In this document: positions 1-9,798 of the stretch, piece by piece
Numbering within the stretch: position 1 is the stretch's first letter
Layout of the letters: each line of letters begins with the position of its first letter
Source of the DNA: Weissella paramesenteroides ATCC 33313
GTDB taxonomy: Bacteria > Bacillota > Bacilli > Lactobacillales > Lactobacillaceae
NCBI RefSeq assembly: GCF_000160575.1
Contig: NZ_GG697133.1
Coordinates: 1-64,000 of the forward strand
Reading direction: 5' to 3'
Length of the DNA: 64,000 nt
Program-made: the position numbers and the translations under genes
Notes under the pieces: generated by a model
What the model was told of the DNA's origin: nothing
What the model saw: the letters and a program-made list of their open reading frames with translations, nothing else
Databases searched by the model: none

Positions 1-17
1 TGTCGACAACTTAATTA

Positions 18-46
18 ATTATACAGACATAATTTTTAAAAGTCAA
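18..46 (-). promoter_or_regulatory. strong sigma-A promoter P2 reading off the left edge
   Basis: On the minus strand TTGACT (41-46) is followed after exactly 17 bases by TATAAT (18-23). It must drive a leftward gene outside the window. It is the second of two tandem promoters behind the ltaS terminator. Confidence 0.6.
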
Positions 47-101
47 CAACTTTTTTTATCATCATAATTTGTATAAGCTCGGCTTTTTTAACCGCTCATA
101 T

Positions 102-130
102 AATATACCTTAGAAAAGAATGTTCGTCAA
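102..130 (-). promoter_or_regulatory. strong sigma-A promoter P1 reading off the left edge
   Basis: Minus strand TTGACG (125-130), 17-base spacer, TATATT (102-107). Both tandem promoters carry GTTGTTGAC at the -35. Apart from these promoters and the ltaS terminator, bases 1-306 hold nothing I can recognise as a gene. Confidence 0.6.
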
Positions 131-217
131 CAACAAGTTTCAGCTTCTTTACTTACGAATATTTTTTACTCACCTTGCATTTACTTAAACGCAATAAATT
201 AGTTACTAACATAGCCT

Positions 218-265
218 AAAAAAGCTCACTGTAGATTCCCTTTCTTAGGGAACTTACAGTGAGCT
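218..265 (-). terminator. intrinsic terminator after ltaS
   Basis: Long inverted repeat (AAGCTCACTGTA paired with TACAGTGAGCTT, with an inner TTCCC/GGGAA arm) followed on the minus strand by a run of T. It lies about 40 bases past the ltaS stop. Confidence 0.85.
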
Positions 266-306
266 TCTCACTTTAAATTTATTAACAATAATTAACTCAA
301 AGAAAA

Positions 307-2487
307 CTACTGATTATCATTTGAACTAGATGATGAACTGCTATCACTACTATTATTTTTATCATCTTGACTAGAAGACGTTGCTTCCTGAATAGTTTGT
401 GGTTTTCCACCCAACTCTGGTGCATCAGTAATATAGTCTTTCAGTGTTGACTGGTTATTATGCTTAGCTTTGACTGATGTTGGGTTGTCCTTATTGGCTT
501 TCTTCAATTGCTTCAATCCGCTTGCCTTCTGGTATGAATAATCTTTGCGATTAACCTTCTTAAATCCTTCCGGTGTATAGAAACGTAGTAAGTCACCCGT
601 TTGGACATCATCTGAATACGTTAGCATTTTATCAACATCTTTTTGTGTTGCATCAATAATTTGTTTAGCTCTTGGATCCTCTTTTGGATTAATTTTTGTA
701 CCAGTGGTCGTTACATAATAATTACCACCATACTTCATATATTCCGCAGAAACCCAATCACCATTTCTAAATGGTACAACTTGACGACGATTTGTTGCTA
801 ATAAATCTTGACCAAATTGAATATCGTTATCTGTTGAAACACCTAACAGGTGCAGCAATGTTGGCATGACATCAATTTCACCACCATAGGTATGATTAAT
901 ACCACCCTTCAATCCAGGTGCATGTACCATGAATGGTACCTTTTGCCAATTAGCTAGGTCATAATCAGATACGCTATCTTTTCCGGTCAATTTAGCAATT
1001 GCTGCCTTATGGTTTTCTGAAATACCATAATGATCACCATATAGGACAATCATTGAGTTATCATATAGGCCAGACTTTTTGAGCCAACTTAAGAATTCGC
1101 CAAAGGATTGATCCAAATAACGGGCCGTTTGGACATATCCGTCAACGGTCTTATCATTGGTTTTAGTTTTAGCAATAGAGGCATTTTGACTATCTAAATC
1201 ATATGGATAATGATTTGTGACTGTAATAATTTTTGAATAAAACGGCTGTGGTAATTGTTCGAGGTATTTCGATGCATCCTTCAAGAAAATTTTATCCTTC
1301 ATACCATATCCTATATTATAATCTGCATTATTTGCATTCTTATAATATGGCTTACTGAAGAAATAATCATATCCCCAAGACTTATACGTATTATCACGAT
1401 TCCAGAAAGAAGCCACATCTCCGTGGAATGCTGCTGTCGTATATCCTTGTTGATCTAGAATAGCTGGCACAGCTTGATATGTGTTAGAAGTACCATAATT
1501 AACCATTGCTGATCCTGATGCTGTACCAAATAACCCTGTTTCAAGCATCATTTCCGCATCAGCTGTTTTACCTTGTCCCACTTCATTGTAGAAATTATCA
1601 AATGATAAAGTATTTTGATCATGATAGAACTTGTTTAAATTAGGAGTTACTTCAACGCCATTAACTTTGTAATCCATTAAAAATTGTTGGAATGACTCTA
1701 AATGAAAGACAATGACATTTTTGCCTTTTTCTTTACCGAAATAGGTCGCATTTTGTAAGGTTTTGTTTCCCTTAACATAATTCTTGATTTTATTAAGATC
1801 ATCGGCTTTGGCATCTTTTTTAATATCCGCCGTTTGTTTGGTCTTAAAGATATTATATGCGGCATACTCATTTAAACCTAAGTATTTAACAATATAATTA
1901 TTATCAAAAGTTCGAGTTAATAGACCAGAACGATCTTTGCTTGAAATGCCGTATCCAACAAGCATCAAGACAATTCCGAATACAGTTGTCAAGGCAGCAA
2001 AGCGTTTCTGAACGACTTCTTTATCGAACTTAATGCGTTTAAAGACTAATAATAGCACTAAAATTATGATATCCAGAAATACTAGAAAATCAAATGGGCT
2101 GATAATTCCTGCAATTGATTTTCCTAAATTATTATCTACTGAGCTACCTGAGTTAAGGATGTTCAACGATAAAAAGTCTGAAAATTCCCGATAATACAGC
2201 ATATTGGCAAACAACCAAATTGACTGGATCAGATTTATCAGAATCATTAACCAATAAGCAACTTTACCTCTAAAGTAAAGTGCAATACTCAACAGTATAA
2301 TCGCTGTTGGTAACGGATTAATGACTAGGATAAATTCTTGTAGGGTGCCTTGAACACCTAAAGAAAAGCTTGTCTTGTATGCCCAGTAGGTCTTAAGCCA
2401 TACTAAGAATACAGATAACAAGAAGAAGCCAACGGTATCGTTGAAATCTGGCCATTTTTTCTTAATGGTTAACATAACTCGTTGCAT
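307..2487 (-). CDS. ltaS: lipoteichoic acid synthase (LtaS family, sulfatase fold)
   Basis: Membrane enzyme that polymerises glycerol phosphate from phosphatidylglycerol onto a glycolipid anchor. The 726-residue protein has about five N-terminal membrane segments (residues 18-180) and then an extracellular sulfatase-type domain. The nucleophile Thr308 sits in GQGKTADAEM and a metal-ligand Glu263 in FHLESF; YGDHYG supplies further ligands. The C-terminus ends in a Ser/Asp/Asn-rich low-complexity tail. GGAG lies eight bases before the ATG. The adjacent glycolipid genes at 2.9-6.1 kb make its anchor. The LTA-synthase rather than LTA-primase role is inferred from its being the only such gene in view. 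Confidence 0.93.
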   Translation of the reverse strand: MQRVMLTIKKKWPDFNDTVGFFLLSVFLVWLKTYWAYKTSFSLGVQGTLQEFILVINPLPTAIILLSIALYFRGKVAYWLMILINLIQSIWLFANMLYYREFSDFLSLNILNSGSSVDNNLGKSIAGIISPFDFLVFLDIIILVLLLVFKRIKFDKEVVQKRFAALTTVFGIVLMLVGYGISSKDRSGLLTRTFDNNYIVKYLGLNEYAAYNIFKTKQTADIKKDAKADDLNKIKNYVKGNKTLQNATYFGKEKGKNVIVFHLESFQQFLMDYKVNGVEVTPNLNKFYHDQNTLSFDNFYNEVGQGKTADAEMMLETGLFGTASGSAMVNYGTSNTYQAVPAILDQQGYTTAAFHGDVASFWNRDNTYKSWGYDYFFSKPYYKNANNADYNIGYGMKDKIFLKDASKYLEQLPQPFYSKIITVTNHYPYDLDSQNASIAKTKTNDKTVDGYVQTARYLDQSFGEFLSWLKKSGLYDNSMIVLYGDHYGISENHKAAIAKLTGKDSVSDYDLANWQKVPFMVHAPGLKGGINHTYGGEIDVMPTLLHLLGVSTDNDIQFGQDLLATNRRQVVPFRNGDWVSAEYMKYGGNYYVTTTGTKINPKEDPRAKQIIDATQKDVDKMLTYSDDVQTGDLLRFYTPEGFKKVNRKDYSYQKASGLKQLKKANKDNPTSVKAKHNNQSTLKDYITDAPELGGKPQTIQEATSSSQDDKNNSSDSSSSSSSNDNQ

Positions 2488-2601
2488 TTTATTATCTCCA
2501 AATATTTTTTTAATTATTTGTTATATTGAAAACAAACTACCAAATTCTGGTTATCAACCTAACATATTATAAAAGACACCATAAAAATTTCTTATAATTC
2601 A

Positions 2602-2856
2602 TCAGAATGATTCTCTAAACTCAGCTAGCGCCTCATAAATATCAATTGCCAGTAAGTCAACATCATCAAAAGCAAATCGATGTTGGTGCCGTTCATTTGT
2701 TTCTAAAGCAAACATACCTGACATAGAATCATACAATACGGTCACTACTGGCACACCAAACACACTAAAATCACGCTGTTGGATCGTTGACCGCTTGTCT
2801 AGGCGCATAGCCTGAACCCGTCGCACAATTTTACTTAAATCATTCTCTGCCAGCAT
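2602..2856 (-). CDS. YkuJ-like protein (DUF1797 family)
   Basis: An 84-residue soluble protein of unknown function. The C-terminal half (FALETNERHQHRFAFDDVD and then IDIYEAL) matches the pattern of the Bacillus YkuJ family, a small alpha/beta protein that binds nothing known. It starts 10 bases after the flippase-like gene stops and is probably the last gene of the glycolipid operon. No catalytic motif is visible. Assignment rests on remembered family pattern only. Confidence 0.6.
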   Translation of the reverse strand: MLAENDLSKIVRRVQAMRLDKRSTIQQRDFSVFGVPVVTVLYDSMSGMFALETNERHQHRFAFDDVDLLAIDIYEALAEFRESF

Positions 2857-2866
2857 AAATCTAACC

Positions 2867-3868
2867 TCACTGTTTGGATTTTATATTAAACGCGACAATG
2901 CCTGCAAACATCCCCAAGTAATAGGTAATGATTCGCCACAATGCCATCGCACATACTAACAATGCTGCATTTGGCAAAAACGTTGAAAACAGCATTGAAA
3001 AACCAATCTCAGCTCCACCTGTACCACCAGGAATTGGGAACAGAGAAATAACCATCACTATTAACACATGAAGTGACATCACTAAAATAATATTAACCTG
3101 TGAAGCTCCCAATGCTAATAAAATGAAATATGGGATTAAATAATAAACTGTCAATTGAACTAATGTCAAAACAATAGCTTTAAATAATACCCACCAATCA
3201 TGGCTCATTCGTATACTTTCAGAATGAAAATTTTTAATTTTTTCATTTACAACTTGTTGCCATTCTTCTGCCTTATTTGGTTTTATCCATTTAATTGGTT
3301 TAAATACTACTCTGACCAGTGCTTTAGTTAAACCTGGCCAGTACATCACTAATAATAACGTAATTATCACAACTAGATGGATAATAAATCCTAAAATGAC
3401 AAATAAAGACCACGCCTTTAATTTATCAGCAATAAATTGATAACCCACAACAATTGCAATGAAAAAATTAATGACAATCATCGCCTGATAGACCACAAAT
3501 TTCATCAGTAAAATGGACCCTGCGCGACCGGGATCAACGCCAGCCTGAATAAGCGTAATCAATTGCATGGGTTGTCCCCCTGCAGAAAATGGTGTTATCC
3601 CATTACCAAATTGTTCAACCAAAGGGATTCGAATAGCATCGGACCATGATAATTTCTCATGAGAATCATCCACGAAAACTTTCACAACAATTGATTCCAA
3701 TAATAAATAAACAACCATTGCTAACAAGGCAACCAGTAGCCACCACCAATTGGCATCCCGAAGATCTTGCATAAGTTGTACCATACTAACATTACGAAAG
3801 GACCAATAAAATATGGCTACACCAGCAATCATCATTAAAACAAATACAATGCCATTTCGCCTTGTCAT
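2867..3868 (-). CDS. flippase-like membrane protein (LPG_synthase_TM / YbhN family)
   Basis: A 333-residue integral membrane protein with about eight hydrophobic segments. It carries the family's PFSAGGQPMQ and PIPGGTGGAEIGF signatures (the second near residue 275). It corresponds to the membrane half of MprF without the lysyl-transferase domain, so it is not itself a lysyl-PG synthase. Its start overlaps the upstream glycosyltransferase by 4 bases (ATGA type), so it is translationally coupled to glycolipid synthesis. A role in moving the glycolipid anchor across the membrane is an attractive inference but unproven. Confidence 0.75.
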   Translation of the reverse strand: MTRRNGIVFVLMMIAGVAIFYWSFRNVSMVQLMQDLRDANWWWLLVALLAMVVYLLLESIVVKVFVDDSHEKLSWSDAIRIPLVEQFGNGITPFSAGGQPMQLITLIQAGVDPGRAGSILLMKFVVYQAMIVINFFIAIVVGYQFIADKLKAWSLFVILGFIIHLVVIITLLLVMYWPGLTKALVRVVFKPIKWIKPNKAEEWQQVVNEKIKNFHSESIRMSHDWWVLFKAIVLTLVQLTVYYLIPYFILLALGASQVNIILVMSLHVLIVMVISLFPIPGGTGGAEIGFSMLFSTFLPNAALLVCAMALWRIITYYLGMFAGIVAFNIKSKQ

Positions 3869-4905
3869 TGATGACCCCCATCATTTTTGTCATTAACCTG
3901 ATTTGTATAATAAGCGTCCCAAATTTTAGAAACATGTGTTGCTGAATAATATTCAGACGCCGCCAATGATTGTTTTGCCATCTGTTTCTGTAAATCATTA
4001 TCTGCTTCAAGCGTATCAAGTTGTTTCTGCATCCCATCTTTATCAACAGCAGGTAAATAATAGCCATCAATAATAGCACGATATAAATCTAAATCGCGTA
4101 AAATTGTTGGCGTTCCAGTGCTAAAGGCCTCTAAAGCTGACATCGGAAACAGTTCTGTATAACTTGGCAGCAAAAAAACATCAGCTGCATTATAATAATC
4201 ATTCATCAATCTTCTATCCACTATACCAGGAAAAATCAAGTTTTTAGGTGGATTATCAACCACTTTTTTAAGTGTTTCATAGCCGGCCGTTATAGCGCCA
4301 AACGAGAAACCACCAACCCAAACGAATGTCCAATTCGGATTGTCTTTTGCTAACTGAATAAAATCTAACACACCTTTTCGAACTTGAACCTGCCCTACAC
4401 CCAAGATCATGAATGTATCTTCAGGTAAGACCAATTTTTTACGAATATTTACTTTTTGATTTTCAGGAACAGGAAAGAAATCGTCTTTGGAAACAAAATT
4501 AGGAATATAGGTGATTTTTTCTTTTGACACACCTAACGCCACTAGTTTATCAATGAATACTGGATTAACTACCACAATTTGGTCCATTCGTTTATAGAAG
4601 GTCATCACATACCAATAAAAAATCTTTTTAAATGGCCACCATAAATTAATTGAACCTTCTAGGGTTTCAGGTAAAAAATGTACATATCCTACTTTTTTAC
4701 CTCTTCCTGGAAGAAATGTATTTAAAAAGAAGCCAAAATTAATAGTATGATAATGACTAATATCAGTCTTTGACAAACTGTTAAATTTTAGTTGGAATTT
4801 ATCGGGAAACCTACTAGTTAATAAATTAACTAGTTCACGGTAGGCTGAACCAACACCTTGACCGGGAACTGTTTCAGCTGCAGAGAACATTGTGATTCGA
4901 ATCAT
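3865..4905 (-). CDS. family 4-type glycosyltransferase, probable second glycolipid transferase (LafB-like)
   Basis: A 346-residue GT-B fold enzyme. The C-terminal donor-binding half contains VGQVQVRKGV (near residue 172) and the ELFPMSALEAFSTGTP motif with the EX7E-type glutamates. It overlaps both neighbours by 4 bases. Placed between a monoglucosyl-diacylglycerol synthase-like gene and a flippase-like gene, it most likely adds the second hexose to the LTA glycolipid anchor, as LafB does in lactobacilli and listeria. The sugar added cannot be read from sequence. Confidence 0.75.
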   Translation of the reverse strand: MIRITMFSAAETVPGQGVGSAYRELVNLLTSRFPDKFQLKFNSLSKTDISHYHTINFGFFLNTFLPGRGKKVGYVHFLPETLEGSINLWWPFKKIFYWYVMTFYKRMDQIVVVNPVFIDKLVALGVSKEKITYIPNFVSKDDFFPVPENQKVNIRKKLVLPEDTFMILGVGQVQVRKGVLDFIQLAKDNPNWTFVWVGGFSFGAITAGYETLKKVVDNPPKNLIFPGIVDRRLMNDYYNAADVFLLPSYTELFPMSALEAFSTGTPTILRDLDLYRAIIDGYYLPAVDKDGMQKQLDTLEADNDLQKQMAKQSLAASEYYSATHVSKIWDAYYTNQVNDKNDGGHQ

Positions 4906-6149
4906 TTATTATTTTTATGGAATGGCGTCCTAGATAAAAATGATTTTGCATACTCAAAATCATTACTATCCGCTTCTTCCATATCCTCCTCTTCATGGTA
5001 CACAACTAGTGCCTCAGAGTAGAAATCTAACACTCGTTGTCCAAAAGTAACTTCATCAATATCATGCAGCACTTTCTGCCGTACTGCTGGATTTCCTATC
5101 ACTTGCTGTTGTTTCTTTGCATTTAAGTACATGATTAGTGGTGCCATTAGATCATAACTATCATCCGCAAGCGATCCAATATTTTTATCTAAAACAACTG
5201 TCTCTAAATAAGGACTACGAATCGCAACAACGGGTGTATCAGCCGTCATTGCTTCAATAAAGGTCAATCCTTGCGTTTCCGATACGGAAGCAGATAAGAA
5301 AACATCAGCTAATTTATAATAACCATAGACCTCTTTATGATCCACTTCTCCGGTAAAAATCACATGATCTGCAATTTCTAATGACCGTACATGATCCTTT
5401 AAAGCAGACATTGCTGGTCCATCTCCAACAATTACAAACATCGCCTCGGGTACCTGTTCTAATACCTCTGCAAATATCGTTAATGCAGTATCAATATTTT
5501 TTTCAAAGGCCACGCGCCCTAGTGATAGGACAACCGGTGTCTGACTAGCTAATCCTAATTTTTCACGCAAATAAGTGCTGGTATCATCTTGTTTTGCATG
5601 TTTTACACTAACACCAGTCGGAATAATCTCAATTGGTGCAGAAACTTTATATTTGGTTAGTGTATCAAATGTTTGTTTAGATGGTGCAATTACGCCAGTC
5701 ATTCCTGCCATGTAACTTCGCGCAATCACTGCTACACTAGCTGGCCGAATGATTTTCCCGTTAGCAACATAATGTAAATAATCTTCATAATTTGTATGAA
5801 AAGTATGTACAACGGGTATTTTCAATTGTCTAGCAACTAATTTTCCCATTAAACCTAATGAGAATTCAGTTTGAGTATGTACAATATCAAGTTCTAACTT
5901 TTTTGCTAGCTGAATCGCTTGAATAGCACCACGATACGATAACCGCCGATCCTTGAAACCAATAAATGGAAAACTTGGAAAGCGATAGACATCAGGTTCT
6001 AAAACTTCCTTTGGCACATTTGGATCAGTTGAAGTAAAGATATACACCCGATGTCCATGGTCAATAAGCTGCTGTCGGAGTGTCTGAATTGATGATACAA
6101 CACCGGAAACTTGTGGTGCATATGTATCTGTAAATAATCCAATATTCAT
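4902..6149 (-). CDS. 1,2-diacylglycerol 3-alpha-glucosyltransferase-like (LafA/monoglucosyl-DAG synthase)
   Basis: A 415-residue GT4 enzyme expected to transfer glucose from UDP-glucose to diacylglycerol, the first step of the LTA anchor. It starts NIGLFTDTYAPQVSGV, typical of the family. It has HTFHTNYEDY mid-way and SVSETQGLTFIEAM with the catalytic glutamates. An upstream in-frame GTG at 6167 has no Shine-Dalgarno. The ATG at 6149 has AAAGG about ten bases upstream and is preferred. UDP-glucose would come from GalU (41 kb). The C-terminus has an acidic linker absent from short homologues. Confidence 0.82.
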   Translation of the reverse strand: MNIGLFTDTYAPQVSGVVSSIQTLRQQLIDHGHRVYIFTSTDPNVPKEVLEPDVYRFPSFPFIGFKDRRLSYRGAIQAIQLAKKLELDIVHTQTEFSLGLMGKLVARQLKIPVVHTFHTNYEDYLHYVANGKIIRPASVAVIARSYMAGMTGVIAPSKQTFDTLTKYKVSAPIEIIPTGVSVKHAKQDDTSTYLREKLGLASQTPVVLSLGRVAFEKNIDTALTIFAEVLEQVPEAMFVIVGDGPAMSALKDHVRSLEIADHVIFTGEVDHKEVYGYYKLADVFLSASVSETQGLTFIEAMTADTPVVAIRSPYLETVVLDKNIGSLADDSYDLMAPLIMYLNAKKQQQVIGNPAVRQKVLHDIDEVTFGQRVLDFYSEALVVYHEEEDMEEADSNDFEYAKSFLSRTPFHKNNK

Positions 6150-6228
6150 AACTGACCAACCTTTCACAAAATTACTTATTACTTATAATAACAAATTTCT
6201 ATTTATAACGGAAAAAAAGCATGTAAAA

Positions 6229-6296
6229 AGAGCCATTAAATACCACCATTACGCTTGATGTTTTCAAGGTATGATAGTATTTCTGACTCTTTCATT
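6229..6296 (-). terminator. terminator of the tsaE-to-glmM gene string
   Basis: Minus strand AAAGAGTCA pairs with TGGCTCTTT. An inner AATACTATCATACC/GGTGGTATT arm extends it, and T5 follows. It lies immediately after the 104-residue gene and just before the glycolipid operon. Confidence 0.75.
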
Positions 6297-6300
6297 AAAG

Positions 6301-6615
6301 TTAACTAACTTTATTCTCAGCTAAGATTTTTTCAACAACAGCGTCCATCTCTGGCGTCCGTTGCCATTCAATATACTCTGAAATAGCAATTTTTGTTGGA
6401 ATATCAAAATTCTCATTAACAAATTTTTCGTAACTAATAACATTCTTAGAGTGTGGAATGTTAATTTTTAAAATTCGAACCTTCTTGATCATTCCTTCTT
6501 CAACAGCATACTCTGCCTGACCATTATGCAACAAATTGCCAATTTCCTTATACGTTGAGCCATCATTGCGTGTAATTTCTTCAATAATATCTAACGTCTG
6601 AAAATCTGCTGACAT
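6301..6615 (-). CDS. hypothetical protein downstream of glmM
   Basis: A 104-residue soluble, acidic protein that I do not recognise. There is no signal peptide, membrane segment or cysteine pattern. Its ATG overlaps the glmM stop in a TAATG junction, so it is translated by coupling with GlmM, and a terminator follows at once. It is therefore the last gene of the cdaA-cdaR-glmM string. Its position suggests an accessory role in amino-sugar or c-di-AMP metabolism, but nothing in the sequence tests this. Confidence 0.75.
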   Translation of the reverse strand: MSADFQTLDIIEEITRNDGSTYKEIGNLLHNGQAEYAVEEGMIKKVRILKINIPHSKNVISYEKFVNENFDIPTKIAISEYIEWQRTPEMDAVVEKILAENKVS

Positions 6616-7973
6616 TACTCAACACCAACCTCTTGCTTAACAACCGTGACAATTCGATCAACATATTCATCGACAGCTTCACGAGTAGGCGCTTCCGCCA
6701 TCACTCGTAACAAATCTTGCGTCCCTGAAGGCCGTACAAGAACACGTCCATCATTGCCCATTTCAGATTCAACTTCGCTAATAATTTGCTTAATTGCTTC
6801 ATTTGACAATGCTGCTTTTTTATCTTGTACTTTAACATTTACCAATTTTTGTGGATAAACTGTCATTTCTGCAGCTAATTCAGATAATGGTTTATCTGCC
6901 TCTTGCATCACATGTAATAATTGTAGTGCGGTTAGCATGCCATCACCTGTAGTTGCCCAATCTAAAAAGACAACGTGTCCAGATTGTTCACCACCTAGGT
7001 TGTAACCAGACTTGATCATTTCTTCAACGACATAACGATCACCGACTGCCGTTTTCACAGAGTTCAGTCCGTTTTCAGACATCGCCTTATACATACCAAT
7101 ATTAGACATGACTGTCGTCACGATGGTATCTTGCTTTAAACGACCGTGTGAAGACATGTATTTACCAACGATGAACATAATTTGATCACCATCAATAATC
7201 TGCCCCTTTTCGTCGACGGCGATTAAACGATCACCATCACCATCAAATGCCAAACCAACTTGCGCTTCATTTTCAAGCACAAATTTTGCTAATGCTTCTG
7301 GGTGGGTTGAGCCGACGTTTTGGTTAATATTAAGACCATCTGGTGATGTCCCCATCGTAACAAAATCAGCGCCCATGTCTGCAAATAAATTAGCCACTAG
7401 ACCTGACGTAGCACCATTTGCTGCATCAATAGCTAATTTCATGCCATCTAGGTTACTAGGAATAGTCGTTTGCAAATATTCTAAGTATTTAGCCGTTCCC
7501 TCTTTAAAATCAGAAACAGACCCCAGGCCTTCAGCTGCTGGGCGTGGCAATGTATCTTCTGGTGCATCAAGCAGTGCTTCAATTTCTGCTTCCAGCTCAT
7601 CTGATAACTTCATACCATCAGAACCAAAGAATTTAATACCATTATCTTCTGCCGGATTGTGTGATGCTGTAATCTGTGCACCAGCATCGGCCTTTTGTGC
7701 ACGAACTAAATAAGCAACCCCCGGTGTAGAAATCACATCTAAACGTTGGATTTCAATACCAACAGAAAGTAAACCAGAAATTAGTGCATGTTCCAATAAT
7801 GGACCTGACATTCTTGTATCACGTCCAACAAGCACACGAGGCCGATGATCTACTGCATGACGAGTTAGTACTGCTCCACCCATTCGGCCAAGACGAAATG
7901 CTAACTCAGGTGTCAATTCTTTATTGGCAATGCCCCGCACGCCATCTGTTCCAAAATAATGTAATTCAACCAT
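6615..7973 (-). CDS. glmM: phosphoglucosamine mutase
   Basis: Converts glucosamine-6-phosphate to glucosamine-1-phosphate for UDP-GlcNAc synthesis. At 452 residues it has normal length. It starts FGTDGVRG, the phospho-serine loop is TASHNP with Ser104, the metal loop is DGDGDR near residue 245, and the C-terminal phosphate-binding loop is [11 protein letters not shown]. The cdaA-cdaR-glmM order is conserved in Firmicutes, where GlmM can bind and inhibit CdaA. Ten bases separate it from cdaR. Confidence 0.96.
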   Translation of the reverse strand: MVELHYFGTDGVRGIANKELTPELAFRLGRMGGAVLTRHAVDHRPRVLVGRDTRMSGPLLEHALISGLLSVGIEIQRLDVISTPGVAYLVRAQKADAGAQITASHNPAEDNGIKFFGSDGMKLSDELEAEIEALLDAPEDTLPRPAAEGLGSVSDFKEGTAKYLEYLQTTIPSNLDGMKLAIDAANGATSGLVANLFADMGADFVTMGTSPDGLNINQNVGSTHPEALAKFVLENEAQVGLAFDGDGDRLIAVDEKGQIIDGDQIMFIVGKYMSSHGRLKQDTIVTTVMSNIGMYKAMSENGLNSVKTAVGDRYVVEEMIKSGYNLGGEQSGHVVFLDWATTGDGMLTALQLLHVMQEADKPLSELAAEMTVYPQKLVNVKVQDKKAALSNEAIKQIISEVESEMGNDGRVLVRPSGTQDLLRVMAEAPTREAVDEYVDRIVTVVKQEVGVE

Positions 7974-7983
7974 AATTCTCTTT

Positions 7984-8955
7984 CTACTCCTTAGGAGTTA
8001 TAACCACCGATACTGTCTTTGGGTCAACACTTTCAGCACCATTTGGCACATCAATCGTAACATCTTTTTGTGTTGCTGTCGTTACGCCAGACAAATCTAC
8101 AACAGCCTGGACATTCTTTAATTTGTTTAAGACATCAATATTTCCTTGTACAGCTACTTCATTAACTGAGCCAGACAATGAAAATTCTGAAGCATTACCA
8201 TTTTTTGTTTTTAAATCCAATGGTACTTGACGCGTACCATTACCTGTTTTAATTGGTATTTTAACCGTTGTAACCTGTGGTGATACAGCGACATCTACTG
8301 GATTACCATTCGCATCTACTGCCTGCAATGTGACCTTTTGTCTAACCGTTTTTTTCGTATCTCGCTTCAATTGCACATCAGCGACAACACTATCTACGAC
8401 ATTAATTGCGGACTGACGTCCCATAATTTGAACGTTGTTGACTGACGTTGTCACCGTACCAACTGTGTAACCATCAGCAATAGCATCCTTATTATAGTTA
8501 GTTTTCACTGAATAATATGAAGAAGTGCGCTTATACATGGTCAATGTTACTTTAGGTGTTTTCAGCTTATACGTCAAATCTTTATTTAACCCAGTAACTT
8601 TAAGACTAACAGTATGTGTACCATCTGATAAATTCTTTAAGTTTGCTGATACTTGAAAATTTTTCGTGTTTTTTGCAGCCGTAACTAATGCCGATGGTCC
8701 ACTTATTGTCACCGCAACATTGTCGGGCACACCACTAATATAATAATCATCTGTATTAATGCCAGAAAATTGAATAGGCACATTAACCGTTGCCGACTGT
8801 GAGGATGTTATCTTGCCAATAGTAGATAATTCATTAGTATTATTATTTGATCGACGCGTGGACGTTGTTGATTGTGAGTCAGTGTAAGCGGACATAAAGA
8901 TGGCGACAGCTAATGTTAACAGACCATACACGATTTTATCAGTACGTCGTTTCAT
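7984..8955 (-). CDS. cdaR: CdaA regulator, YbbR-repeat protein
   Basis: A 323-residue protein with one N-terminal membrane anchor (residues 8-24). The rest is extracellular YbbR repeats, seen as recurring VNVPI/VTISGP and V-x-V-x-G-x(n)-V blocks. It modulates CdaA activity at the membrane in related bacteria. It begins one base after the cdaA stop, indicating tight co-translation. Confidence 0.92.
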   Translation of the reverse strand: MKRRTDKIVYGLLTLAVAIFMSAYTDSQSTTSTRRSNNNTNELSTIGKITSSQSATVNVPIQFSGINTDDYYISGVPDNVAVTISGPSALVTAAKNTKNFQVSANLKNLSDGTHTVSLKVTGLNKDLTYKLKTPKVTLTMYKRTSSYYSVKTNYNKDAIADGYTVGTVTTSVNNVQIMGRQSAINVVDSVVADVQLKRDTKKTVRQKVTLQAVDANGNPVDVAVSPQVTTVKIPIKTGNGTRQVPLDLKTKNGNASEFSLSGSVNEVAVQGNIDVLNKLKNVQAVVDLSGVTTATQKDVTIDVPNGAESVDPKTVSVVITPKE

Positions 8956-8956
8956 A

Positions 8957-9790
8957 TTACTTATCTCCTCGCTTTAAGAATGATCTTAACTGCGTCCACC
9001 AAGATTGGTTAGCTACCTCATCTGATGTGACAAGTTGACGGGTAAGGTACTTCCGATAATCCTCTCGAGATAACGACTGCATCAATTCCGAATTTCTAGT
9101 AATTGACACAGCACCCGTTTCTTCAGACACAACAATAGTTAGTGCATCCGTAACTTCTGAAATTCCGACTGATGCACGATGCCTTGTCCCCAACTCTTTA
9201 GGAATTGTTGCACTGTCCGACAATGGTAAATAAGCTGCAGCCGTTGCCAATCGATTATCTTTCAAGATAACTGCTCCGTCATGTAACGGTGTATTCGGAA
9301 TAAACGTATTGATCAATAGCTGACTTGAAATTTCAGCATCAATTGGAATACCGGTTTCAATATATTCTTCTAAACCTGTCTCCATTTCAATTGAAATTAA
9401 AGCACCAATACGTCGCTTAGACATATACTGAATCGCATCATCGAGCTCATTAACCAATCGTTTTTCAGATTGATATGCCTGTTTTTGTCTGAACAAACCA
9501 GAACGACCAAGGTGTTCAAGACCTCGTCGAATTTCAGGCTGAAAAACAATCACCAAGGCAATGACTCCCCAATTAATAATTTGGTCAGTTACCCAAGAAA
9601 TTGTCGCTAATCCGAAATACCAACTAACTACCTTCACTATGATAACAATTCCAACACCACGCAGTAAAGTGACCGCCTTGGTACCACGAATCAGCATCAT
9701 CAATCGGTAAAGAACCCACCAGACAATGATGACATCAATGATACGAACAATGTTTATATTTTTTAATAATGCATCAATATCAAAATTCAT
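8957..9790 (-). CDS. cdaA: diadenylate cyclase (c-di-AMP synthase)
   Basis: Makes c-di-AMP from two ATP. The 277-residue protein has three N-terminal membrane helices (residues 13-85), then a DAC domain with DGA at 171-173 and RHR at 203-205, both catalytic motifs intact. It is followed by cdaR and glmM and preceded, eight bases away, by a CPA1-type cation/proton antiporter. That link matters because c-di-AMP commonly controls cation transport. Confidence 0.96.
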   Translation of the reverse strand: MNFDIDALLKNINIVRIIDVIIVWWVLYRLMMLIRGTKAVTLLRGVGIVIIVKVVSWYFGLATISWVTDQIINWGVIALVIVFQPEIRRGLEHLGRSGLFRQKQAYQSEKRLVNELDDAIQYMSKRRIGALISIEMETGLEEYIETGIPIDAEISSQLLINTFIPNTPLHDGAVILKDNRLATAAAYLPLSDSATIPKELGTRHRASVGISEVTDALTIVVSEETGAVSITRNSELMQSLSREDYRKYLTRQLVTSDEVANQSWWTQLRSFLKRGDK

Positions 9791-9798
9791 ACTAACTC

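Noticed and set aside
3792-4079. 95-residue minus-strand ORF between the flippase-like and glycosyltransferase genes
   Set aside because: It overlaps both in another frame; the two real genes overlap by only four bases and leave no room.
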